Below, piece after piece: positions 1-12,300 of a DNA stretch of 64,000 nucleotides. The DNA comes from Tubiluchus corallicola (lineage: Eukaryota > Priapulida > Priapulimorpha > Priapulimorphida > Tubiluchidae). The first letter of the stretch is position 1; each line of letters opens with the position of its first letter. Location: assembly GCA_030141605.1 (NCBI GenBank), contig JAQGDQ010000959.1, positions 1 to 64,000 of the forward strand, written 5' to 3'. Position numbers and translations under genes: made by a program. The notes beneath the pieces were generated by a model. It was not told the DNA's origin. It was given only the letters and a program-made list of their open reading frames with translations, and did not search any database.

Positions 1-183
1 AAAACATATTAAAGATCAGCCATCAAGCATTTGGCATCATCACATTTGCTAGTTCAGTGTCTTTTCTTATGTCTAGTCCTTTGAAACAACGACATTCAAA
101 CTCTGTCCATATGATCAATCTTTGCTAATAGCTACTTTGTGCATAATTGTTACATTAAAAGCACATTCTCTCCATTTCTGAAG

Positions 184-650
184 TACAGTCAACCTCGGAT
201 ATAAGGGACACCCCAGGACCGGAAGAAACTGTCCCTTATACCCGATGTCCCTTATAGCCGAAGTTGAGTTAGACCGAGGGTGTATCTAGACCTGTACTTT
301 TCTGCACTTTTACCCATATTTTTATGGATTATTGCTACACATTCAGTGCAAACGGTATGCAGGAACCTTCTACAGTGATGTGAGACGTATGTGACCGTGG
401 AAACCGAGCTGTTCGAAGGCCGAGTTTGCGAAAAATTGAGGTAAAAATCGATCAATTTCACTTTGATCATAAGGTCCCTTATAAGGTAATTTACTTGAGT
501 TTCTATTACATGGGACCTGAAGATATCGTCCCTTACAACCAGAAGTCCCTTATATACGAAGATTATTACACAGGAAAAACGTTACAAAAAATCGGGACCG
601 GTGTTGGTGGTCGCTTATAAGCGAATACCTTATACAAGAGGTTGACTGTA
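184..650. mobile_element. pogo/Tigger-like MITE
   Basis: A 467-bp element with terminal inverted repeats TACAGTCAACCTC (184-196) and GAGGTTGACTGTA (638-650). TA at each end is the expected mariner/pogo target duplication. Inside, motifs related to 'cccttata' recur. There is no transposase, so it is non-autonomous. Confidence 0.75.
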
Positions 651-1191
651 ACATCAAAATGGTTTGTATTAAAGCAAGCTTTGCTTTACCATGTACTACC
701 AAGGGAAAATGAAATCAAAGCAAAAAACTTAGTGTACATAAACACTTTTAAAACAACTAAATAAAAGAGGAAGATATTATTAGATATTTCAGGATGCGAG
801 CTATCAAAAACAAGGTACTTTTTAATTCATATTTGGATTACAACAAACATGTTCAATAATTTACTGGACAAATTTTCACCTCTGGTGCAGAAGAAAGCAC
901 CAGGTGTCAAGGCACCATATCTTTAGCTTTTGCACCTTGGTTGCTGCAGTACAAATGCAAGTAAATCCACTGCAGCTTTTCACGTGTAAGTCTATAAAAC
1001 CTACTATAAATTTCCTACTCCTATCTCCACTTTTAAACAGTTATTCACAAAATTTCTGCACTTACCGTATATACTTATGTACAAGTCGAATTTTTGGGAG
1101 GCGATTTTAAGGTGAAATTTTTGAGGTTGACTTACACTTACGATATGTTTTTAGGAGATGTCACTAAAGAGTCGTCTACAATACGAATATG
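651..1191. other. Intron sequence without recognised content
   Basis: AT-rich TRAPPC10 intron. I see no exon, RNA gene or clear element here. Confidence 0.5.
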
Positions 1192-1260
1192 TAAAGACAC
1201 TGAACTAGCAAATGTGATGATGACAAATGCTTGATGGCTGATCTTTAATATGTTTTGCAG

Positions 1261-1398
1261 GTAAAAACTCCTAATGTTAATGTGATACCTGGTCAGGACA
1301 ATTCTCTGAGACTGGAATTGCCAGCAGTTATGCAGTTTGAAACAATGGAAATACCTTTGTCCATATTAGGTGATATGAGTTCCAGCAGAAAGCAAAAG
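1261..1398 (+). CDS. TRAPPC10: TRAPPC10 exon a
   Basis: A 46-codon exon reading VKTPNVNVIPGQDN... to ...SSSRKQK. The acceptor is TTTTGCAG at 1260 and the donor GTGAGA at 1399. Both ends are phase 0. An inverted repeat arm (1192-1256) stops four bases before the exon. The donor is followed within 45 bases by a 20-bp minisatellite. Confidence 0.75.
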
Positions 1399-4300
1399 GT
1401 GAGAAATTTTGGTTTTTCTGGGATGGCTGTTAGCTAAGGCAGTTATATACATGCTGGTACAGTTATATACATGGTGGTACAGTTATATACATGCTGGTAC
1501 AGTTATATACATGGTGGTACAGTTATATACATGGTGGTACAGTTATATACATGCTGGTACAGTTATATACATGGTGGTACAGTTATATACATGGTGGTAC
1601 AGTTATATACATGCTGGTACAGTTATATACATGGTGGTACAGTTATATACATGCTGGTACAGTTATATACATGGTGGTACAGTTATATACATGCTGGTAC
1701 AGTTATATACATGCTGGTACAGTTATATACATGGTGGTACAGTTATATACATGCTGGTACAGTTATATACATGGTGGTACAGTTATATACATGGTGGTAC
1801 AGTTATATACATGGTGGTACAGTTATATACATGGTGGTACAGTTATATACATGGTGGTACAGTTATATACATGGTGGTACAGTTATATACATGGTGGTAC
1901 AGTTATATACATGGTGGTACAGTTATATACATGGTGGTACAGTTACATTGATTTCTTTCTTTTTGAAGTTTATCCTCAACTATTTATTAGTTATTAGCTG
2001 AAAAATCAGCCCTGCAGAGTTTAAAAGAAAGCAGCGAGATTTGTCTTGTCCTACCCGATTATGAAGTACAGTAAAAAGTATACATCTTAAGACTATAATA
2101 ATACTGCAAAACTGTTGCTGATAATTAAATAATAGATTAAAAACTTAATTAACGGTGAGCAAACCCGACTGTTGATCACATCACAAACTAACATAATTTT
2201 CGACAACACAAAGATGCTATGAAATCGAAAATGGCAGTACAGTGCTACTGTAAGAGATTCAATATGTTGTACTAAAATCGGCAAGTTTTAAGATAAAAAT
2301 TCAAATTTCAGACTTACCGCTGTGCTCACATGAGCACACGCATGAGCTCCTGACATGTGCAGTATTTCACAAATGAACATCTGTGAACTGATAGGTACTG
2401 CACTTGAAATGCAGGCGCTAGTGCCCATCTAACTAAAGAGTGGCGAAGTGCATGTACAGCTAAGAACTAGCCGCGCGAGTACGAAATTGCGTTTGTGTGG
2501 TAATGATTCTTTCACGAAAGTCATTCTTGAAAAAATTCTCTGCTCCCATCCAGTATTTTGTGGAGTAGATTGTTTTGAGCTGCAGTTTAAGATTGGATCA
2601 GGTTTTCATTTAAGAAACACGCTTGTCTTTTAAAACTGTTGTAATTTATGTAAGGGTGACGAGTTTTCATCGGCTAGAATAATTGCATTAGTCTATGTAG
2701 AACTGATGTAAGTTTGCATGGTTTAAATTCAAGTTAGTTGAATAGCATGTAGTACAGGGGTGTGCAAATTATCTGACTAGCCGGGCCACATTAAACATTC
2801 CCGCAATTCCTGTGGGCCACATGCAGTTTGGTCAAGGAGCCAAGTACAGTAGGACCTAATAACGATTTTTTTGCATCCGATTTGCGCACATCATTACTAT
2901 TGCACAACTACACTCAAGAAACTATTTTAGAAGTTATTAAAATTTATATTAAAAACCATATATTTCATCATGTCCGACAGTAACATTAAGTGACAACGGT
3001 CTTGTAAGGGTTAATGGCATCCGATTTAGAGGAAAAAACTACCCGCACTATCTTTGCGATATTGGCGCAGACTTCAGCTGGATCGCGTGGGCCGCACTTT
3101 CATTACGTTGACAAACCTCTTCGCGGGCCGCACAAGATCTCTCGGCGGGCCACAGTTTGCACACCCCTGATGTAGTGTGTGGCAGCAGTGTAATTGCGCA
3201 GCCTATTCACATTGTTCTAACATCATTTTACATGCAAATTAGCGATGCAGCATTCATAGTTTTACATTTTTCTGCTTTCTTGTTTACGATATCATACGGA
3301 GTTTCACTCACAGTCAATTTAAAATCGCTTGAAAATTTTGTCCTGAAATATTTGATAAAATTAACCCAACGTCAAAACGCATTGTCAATGTAGTTACCAG
3401 ATATCGTTCCTAAGATTTCACTTGTTTGGTTGAGTAAATAGTATACAGAATTAAAGCTTTGATTTTAACATATTAAAAATGTCGCACGGTTTGATATAAT
3501 GTTTAATGACACGAAATGTCTTTGATGCCAGAAATTTAATTATAAATAAATTTTAAAGCAAAGATGTACAATTTGAAATTTGTGCCACTCCTCCTATAAG
3601 TGTTAGTACATTAAGCAAGTTCTTTCTTGTACTGTTCCATTAGTGTCGTGTGACATTAACTAGTTGGGCTTGTATGTCGTGTGACATGAACTACTTGTGC
3701 TTGTATGTCTGGGTGTTTGAGGTAAATTCAGTTTAATGTTTTAAACCCATCTGCAAACATGAGAAAAGTAAACATAATAACATCTTGCAGATACTTCGGC
3801 TTTGAATGGTGTTTATTTAAAATGTTTATAAGTTGGATTTGTGACTATAATCAAGTATTTTACGTGATTTTAGCGACACTAAGAGATCTACTAAAATCTT
3901 TTTAAATAACTAATGTCTGAATGTATTACATACATTACAGGTCATGTTTTTCTGTGCTTGGAGCGATGTGCCATATGAATTAAGCATTAGCTTGCGATCA
4001 CCGTTTACAGTTTCACATTCTCTACAAACTGCAGGAAAAAGGTTGTCGGCCATTTTATCATTTCTTGTTTGATGTACGATTATGATACTGTTAACATTAC
4101 ATTATTTTTGTGAACAATACCGCCATACCTCCGTTGTCGAACGTCCTCGTACTCGTACAAATCGGGTTTTCGACCACAAGATTCGAGCTGAAATTGTCTC
4201 CGTTCTCGACCAGAATTTCAGTACTCGACCAACCGCCAAACACGTGATGAAAGCATGCGCGGCCAGCCGAGTAGAGCCGAGCGTAACCGACCACGCCCGA

Positions 4301-7300
4301 GAGTAGTCACGCACAAGATTTAAATCGCCTAATATCGCTAAGTGCTTTCTACGCTTATTTTTCTTCGCTTTTTCTGTGTAGGAACAATTACGATTTTCTT
4401 TCTATGTAATTCTATTATCTTTTGTTTTTCTTATCAATTATATCGTATCTACTGTTTGAATAAATATTTTTGCATGATTATATTTACTTTTAGTAATACT
4501 TTACAGTTCATTTGGTGCATGAGAACAGATTATTTGCTTTTATATTATTTCTTATGGGAATAAATGATTCGGTTCTCAACCGAATCGGTTTTCAAACACT
4601 TTTTAGGAATGAATTATGGTCGAGAACAGAGGTACTACAGTATTATATTTAACAGTTACATCAACCATTTGTATTAATCAATTTTTGTAAGATGATTCCA
4701 TTCCAGACTTTGCAGTCTTTTTATCTTTTTCTCTTAGTTGTTGCCTCAACTGTGTCTCACACGCAAATTCTGATTTTTGCAATAATTTTGTGATATATGC
4801 TCTAATAATCATTCTCTTGGCATCATTTTCCCTAAAAGTTAATAGTAACTCTGCAACATGAGTTATGTGACATCTGTGCTTGAGCAGCATTTGTCTCAAA
4901 TGTAACATAGCTTTATTCTTTGCAAGCAGAGTACAAAAATCCTATTGGTAGGATTCGCTAATAAATTAAATGATTATGGTTGCTCTTGTCATAAGTACCC
5001 TTAAAGGAAAACCGGATGATTGTGTAAACACGAGTTCAGGATAAAGAATGCTTTAAAATATTGAAAACTACAATAGCTTATTTTAAATCAAAGCTTAGAT
5101 TAAATAATAATTACCGCGGATATTCAAATTTCGTTAAACTTTCAAAGCTACGTGCGGCTCAGTGAATCTACTAAGAGTGGCAACGGCGCCTTTTTGTCAC
5201 ATTCGAGTGGCCGACAAATAGAAGGCAGTACCATGATAACCATGATCATGAACTGCTGTGTTAGTTTCTGACGTCATATGTTCAGTTCAGTTGCCGTTAA
5301 TTAACTTTCTAAGCTAATTATTCAAATGTAAGGAACAATTGTTAACTTTTATAGGCAAGAAAATGTATATTTTGGAGAGTAAATTAAAATGAGGTTGTGT
5401 CTAAACAATCGTCCGGTCTTCCTTTAAGAGATTTATGTTTGTCAAGTTTCTTTTCAACTCTGGACCTAACAGGATGCACTGAACCTTTGAAAGATTTTTT
5501 TGTGTTGCAAATTTTTTCTGCTTTTAACACGTGTCCATGTTTTTGCTTTTTTGCAGTAAGTTTGTTCAAGTTTTGTTACACGGTGAAACCAGTGAAATGT
5601 TTCGCTTTTTGTCGCCAACGCTAGAAGTTCTCTATCCGAATTTTATATCAGTAAAATCATTAAACAGTCCTGCGCATGACGGGGTAAGTATTTCATATTT
5701 TAACCGAATTTTTCACAGCTTATTTTATGCTTTCCTTGAACTCTGGCATCTTGCTGTTAATTAGTTACTGAGAATTGCATTTTTATTGCTGACAACTAGA
5801 ATCATTCTCTTGCTGGACTTCATTGATCATTTCTTGCCTGTTGTTGTTTGCACCGGTGCTATAGACTAGAGAATTCAATGAAGTTAGTGGTGTCGTGGGA
5901 AGTGAGAGAGTGTTGATATTCACATGTCTGCCTCTTAAAGCACAAGAAAAGGCCTAGTTATAAAGCAAGTCTCAGAAAATGTTCATCAAAGAATTATAAC
6001 GGTTAGAGGCAATCTTAAGCATCTATCATACTCATGTTAAAAGAATTTCCTGTTTGTTTTCATTTTAAATACTCCCGCGAGACTGTCACGGTGGCGCCAT
6101 ATTAGATGGCGTCACAGAACCATAACACAAATCTTTATAGTACACGTGCTCAGAACTCACTGCGACTGTGTTCTTGTGATGTCATGCCACGTGATCAGTT
6201 ACATGCTGGCTTTTCAATTGGCGGACTTAGGTGATATAATTTTTTATTGCGAATTTTCTGACGCTTACTTTGGTTGGCCATTTTCTTGTTCTCTAAAGGA
6301 AAGTATATGTTCATTTAGCATTTTGTGTTTATTTTACTGCTATTAAACTTAGAAAAATATAACAAAGAAAAAAAGCAAAAAATGGCTGTAGAACTTACAG
6401 TTGATTTATATTTCTGCTGTACCGAAATTGACAAGAGCGGTGGTTGCCGCCATTCACTTGAAAACTTGAAAATCCTGACGTAACTCATGGCTTCTTTACT
6501 TTCTGTAAGCGCACCATAATTTTTTGAAAACGGGGGTCGCTTAAATAATTCAAACCACTGCAGCTTATCTAGTATTCATACAGAAATATCGCAAAATTAG
6601 CTGTCTGATTTTTGTAAAACGTTCGTACACCTTTGACTCATTGACAGTGCGTTTAGCATTGCATTGTACTTTAACGCTGCATTTCTTTAACTGACGATGA
6701 CATCAGCGGTGGAAAAATGGGCGTTCAAACGGAAGCACCCAAGTGTGAAATGATTGAGACTCTCGTAAAGTGATTTTACTAATTACACAAGCCACCTATC
6801 CATGCTTTTAATACTAAATCTTTCTAACATTTTTGACGAACATTGAAATAAACTTAAAGGCTTGACTTGTCCTTTAAGTCCGCCTCTCATCGTTAACAAA
6901 CATCTTTTTTTATTTATTTGCAGGTTGTAACTAAAGAACAGAATTTTTCTTACATTTGGAAGTTGGAAATGAATTCTGATCAAATGTCTGACACTCTAGA
7001 CCTGAATTTCAAAGTCGAGTATTCGTGGTTGGGATCAGAATCTTTTAAACACAGACCCTATAATTACTCTTTTTCGTTGCTTAACTTTAATGTAAGTACA
7101 AATGCTTTTACAGACTGATATATACTGCTGTTAAGAGTCAGTCAAAGGAGAGACTCTTTTGAAAATAAGCAGGTGGATTAAACCATTAGTTTGTCGAGTT
7201 TTTGTTTTATTTTTCTGTAATATTATTCTTGATAAAGTCAAAATGCTACAAAACCGTAAATGATCTCATTTAACAACTGAAAATTAACCCTTTCCCTATG

Positions 7301-9293
7301 TTGTTGCTTTGTAACTTGGCCAGATTGACTTGCACATTTGACAATAACTTCTTGTGGTGTGTTACTAAAGCAGAATCTTGTAAATACACAAATAGTTGTC
7401 TGTTATTGAGCAATAATATTAAATATTAATTTTATTTCTACACATGCGAGCACACACAGACGCGCACGCACACACACACACAACACACACACATGTGCAC
7501 ACCGTCATAAATAAGCTGGTACTTATATTTAGTAACCATTTATCACAAAAGACACAATACTAATCCATAATATGCAATCATTTTATAAGAATGCATAACA
7601 ATCAACTAATTAACATAAGTTTCATCAACGAACTACAAGTGATTTTGTGTGTGAACATACCACACAGTACAGTATTGTAGAATGCATCTGGCTTCAGACA
7701 CTGATTGGCTGGTTAGCGTTACTTGTTGCGAAGCATCCCCAATCCCACGGCTGTTAAACTTTTCTACGTTTCTGCAATGGGTGACTGCGCTTAGTGCTGA
7801 GCTTGGGCGCCAGTCTACCGCATTCTGTCCCTTGCATGAAACACATAGGCAGCTGTGTGCCACCTTCCGTATTGAAAGGGTTAAGACTTTTGTGAATTTG
7901 CAAGTGCAGTAAGTATTGGTAACAGATGTTGTTGTACATTTACAATGAAAATAAGCTTTTCTTTTTTCAGACATTGTATTTTGTGAAATCTCAAGTGGAG
8001 CCCTCTTCTGGCGGGACATTTTGTCGGGCGGGACACATGTGCCGACTCAATATTCAGATTGAAATGGTCGCAAAGTCTGTGGAAGAATCGCTGATGTATG
8101 AAGTGCTTGCTGACCAAACTCAGTGGGCTGTTTGTGGGAGAACGGCAGGTGATTACTGTTTGCTATTAGTTCCGTAGCAACAGTGCTGAGTACCAGCAGC
8201 ACTACGAGTAGCGCCTCTGCGTAGCGGTACTGCTTTTACCAGTAGCACTTTACAGAAATGTAGTGCTTGCTGTACTACGGCCAAATCACATTGAAAACAC
8301 CGGTTCTCGTCTGATCACCGAAGTTAAGCAACGTGGAGCCTGGTTAGTGCTTGGATGGGTGACCACCTAGGAATACCATGTGCTGTAGGCTTGCGGGATG
8401 CCCACACTGTATCTCGACACTAGGCGGAGGAGCTGCACGAGCAGCCAACGGCTAGAGGGCGGAAGAGGTCAAGTGACCCAACGGCCATGTGTAGAGGAGT
8501 AAACCTTCCAAATCAGGAGTGGAGCCCTGAAGGCGGACCAGTGCAGCATGCTCACTGACTCCGGCAGCTCCTGCGGCCAACCTGGTGCCAAACGCATCGC
8601 TCTGCTTTCCTTTGGACTGCACTAGCGAGGAAGAAAGGGGGTTCCTGTTGTCTGGGCAACTCATGATCTCCATACATGTTGCCCAAGCGTGCGCACTGGA
8701 GACGTTCAAGGATCGCACTGCTCAGCCACAGTCGACGCTGCAACTCCATCAATGTGATCAATAACTGACTCTCTTGGCGCGCACTCCATTGTCTTCCGAG
8801 ACAGAAGAATGCCAACCATAAGTGGGCATTAGGATTATGTGTTAATTTATCAAAACTCCTTCAATTAAAACTATGTAATGGAATACATGAATAAAACGTA
8901 GAACTTTCTAACAGTTAAAATATAGTACTGAGTGCAATTTTTTGAGTACAAAAATGTACAGCATCCTTGCTGTGAATGTCTTAACACGAACTATAAACAG
9001 CTGGTACGCCAGTCATGTGTGTTTAGGATAGTTTAGACCAGACGGTTTAGTCTAGTGGTAATGCGTCTGCTTTCCGTCTGGGAGGACGTGAGTTCGAACC
9101 AGTGGCCTGGTCGTACCAGAGACTTTAAAAATGGTGCCTGCTGTTGCCCTGCCTGACGCGTGGTATTTAGGGTAAAACTGGGGTAATAATAGTCTCTGTT
9201 ATGTAGTTGTAGGTTGTTATTTACAGTCCGCGATAATAGCTCTTTGAGCTAATGTTAATTGTTGACCCAAAAGAAGACTTTAAATAAAGATTG

Positions 9294-9384
<91 letters not shown>

Positions 9385-12300
9385 ATAGGAAACTGGCATA
9401 ATAAAGAGGTAACACAACAGAATGATCATTTCTAAGTTTATGTGTCTCATTTTCAACTGCATGTTGTGAATGTGAGCTACATATAATGGAAAAATTACTG
9501 GTCTTACCTCATTTTTGATGCGCTTTTGATCTGAGCAATGTCAAACAATTATCAATTTTCCTGAATTGTGCAGCTAAGCATTGAAAGTCTTTGTGTGTCC
9601 AACTGTCCATACACAGGTATTAGAACTGTCAGTTTAAACTAGCTTAGAATGATGTTCAGTGACAAGCCTAGTTTGTGAGTTTACTAGATTTTGCCGGTTC
9701 TGCCAATTAATTGCAATTATTCTTGCGAAGTTGTTTATTTTTTCAGGTATCCTCCTAGTAAGTGGCAATCATGCTCACCAGGTGTCACTAGACGTAATGC
9801 CTTTAATAAGCGGGTATTTGTCAATGCCGGAAGTGAAGGTATCAAAATACGTAAAAGAAAGTAAGTGAAATTGCGTAAGCTTGATTGCATTGCAGGGAGT
9901 CTTAATTTATCATAAAATGAATAAAATGTAAATATAGTAAACTGTATCATGTATAACTCAAACTGTATCATGTATAACTCAAACTGTATCATGTAAAACT
10001 CGAGGACCGGAGAAGTACGCGATATACTCGAACACCACGGGTATGTGACGGTACGAGTTGGACAATGTTCGTAAGAAAACAAGATTGAGTCGCTCTTCAA
10101 CATCAGGTAACACACTATAGCTTGTGGAAATGATAAACTGAGCCTTTAATCAAATATCAGACAACAAGTTTTTATGAATAATCAAAAAAATGACTGGTCC
10201 ATCTCTATTGTAGTATGAGTAGCATTGTTAATAGAATTCGGCAATAATAATATTCTGATCTAGTTATTAAACTTCGTTCGTTAAGACATGTGGTGTTTGA
10301 CATTCTGCTAAGGTAATACAAGAAATCTTAGCATTTTGCTGAAACTAGCAATTAAAATCGTAATGAGGTGCGCACTTTTACATAGGATTTCTTGCTTGGG
10401 AGAACTGTTCAAGATAAGCAGCGTAATTTCAGTTAGATTCTTATAAATTCGGTTTGAGTTACGCGATAATTCGAGTTATGCGATGATAATTCGAGTTATG
10501 GCCGTGAAATAGAAGCATGATCATGAAGTGCAGTGTTAGTTTCTGATGTCATGTGACATAGAGCCCATTTTTCGTGACATCGCATGTTTAAGCAGTACTG
10601 TAACACTTATGCAAATGTGCTTGACGCGCAGTGGAAGACGCCTGTCATTGCACGAACTGAGGTTAGTTTCTGACGTAACCAATAGCTGTGTTCAGTTGCT
10701 GTTAATTAACTTTCTAAGCTAATTATTCAAATATAAGGAACAATTGTTAACTTTTATAGACAAGAAAATGTATATTTTGGACAGTAAATTAAAACGAGTC
10801 TAAACAATCGTCCGGTTTTCCTTTAACTGTTCCCTGGATTTTGACCGAGTTGTGCAGTATTCCTTTCTGCACATTACTGAATTATTCGGAGATTATCATA
10901 ATGAGAATTTGGATGCCAAGTATGTCTTAATGTCTGTTTATTAAGATGTAAATGAATGCCTCGTTTGTCTCACAGGGAAAGTGTCACCGGAAGCAGAGAA
11001 GAAGAATTCATTGCCAGTAGAAATCACCCCAGATAAGACTGCTGTAAAGAGGTCACCCAGTCCACGCTTGCAGTCACCTGCTGTTTCTCCTGTACATGTA
11101 CCTCTACCTACAATTGAAAGTTTTGCAAGAGGGCAGGTGAATTTAACTGCACTGTGAAATGATTTAAATTTTAGCAAGAGCTGTTTTTCAAGCAAATTTA
11201 TAGGTTTTACACGTCAAATGTAGACACACGAAAGTTCAAATGTGACTTGGGTAAGTCAAATGTAGACATAGGAAAGTTCAAATGTGACTTAGGTAGCTCA
11301 AATGTGAGTTATTAATAAATTAGTTTCTCTAATAGTTCCAATGGTATGTAAAGTTTGCAGAATATTAGTGAACCTATAACGTTGTTATATTAATTTAAGA
11401 GCAATTAATAAATTGAAATTAAAGGAGATTAAATTTAACATCCTTAAACTTTACCACCTATCCACATTTAGGATACCAATGTCACATTTGACTTGACATG
11501 TGTCTACATTTGACTTACCAAAAACGCTTAAGATTTCTTGAAAACCATTGTTAACACATTTGAATTACCTAAATCTACATTTGAGTTAACGCAGGTCTAC
11601 ATTTGACATGTAAAACCTATAAAGTAGAAACATCATCGTTCTCTGACAGTCGTGATTTGAAATTATTTATATGTGTGGAGTTGACATTAGCTGCTGCTGT
11701 GCATGCCCGGCCATGGGAATGTCCCTTTACAAAATAGCAGCAGTTTATTAACCTATATTACGGAGAATCATTAAGAACAAATTAACACTTTATTTGATAA
11801 TTACCCTAACAAACTGCAGAGTGTAAATGATTACTCTTTCCTTCATGTACTAGATCAGTATTTAAACTAGCTGTGTGCAATCAAATACGTATTTTAAATT
11901 CAAGTTAGTGTCAGTGCAATTAAACAAGTTTCCTATGTTTTCAAAGTCAAGGCCGAGATTTCTATTATTATACAGTAGGCGCCGTTTAATAGACTCACTT
12001 TAGGACCGACGTATTTTGACCCAATTAGCTGACTGAACCTATTAACTGATGAGTGTAGTATTACTGGTATAGAAGTATATGTCAAAGGTTTTTAATGAAT
12101 TTTAGAAACAAAGTAATGTTTAAATTCCTTTTGTGCAGTTAAAAATTAGAAAAAATATTTTAAAATATTAATTTATTTATATAGGTGAATTAGCAATAAA
12201 TTAAAATGCATATAAATACCCTAACACAAAAGGGAAGTAAAGATGACATAAAAGTAGAAAAGGCTGTTTGGGCACACACAAATGTCTTATTTTAAGTAGG

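Larger units (their letters stand above)
1..1256. repeat. Inverted repeat pair (1-65 and 1192-1256)
   Basis: Bases 1-65 are the near-perfect reverse complement of 1192-1256, with about one mismatch. The right arm runs up to the splice acceptor of TRAPPC10 exon a. Because the window begins inside the left arm, its true length is unknown. The homology stops at about 66 on the inner side. Confidence 0.85.

Noticed and set aside
1409-2001. Three overlapping plus frames of 168-180 codons
   Set aside because: The 20-bp unit shifts phase each copy, so every plus frame reads the same peptide. A repeat artefact.
4678-4908. 76-codon charged minus-strand frame
   Set aside because: No family recognised, inside an intron, no splice or start support.
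7633-8019. 128-codon minus-strand frame
   Set aside because: Overlaps TRAPPC10 exon d on the other strand and shows no family resemblance.
8452-8815. Two overlapping minus-strand frames of 87-88 codons
   Set aside because: GC-rich non-coding-looking sequence following the 5S-like block; no recognisable protein.
9041-9110. Functional tRNA gene
   Set aside because: Promoter boxes are present but the acceptor stem does not pair, and a SINE body with TTA tail follows.
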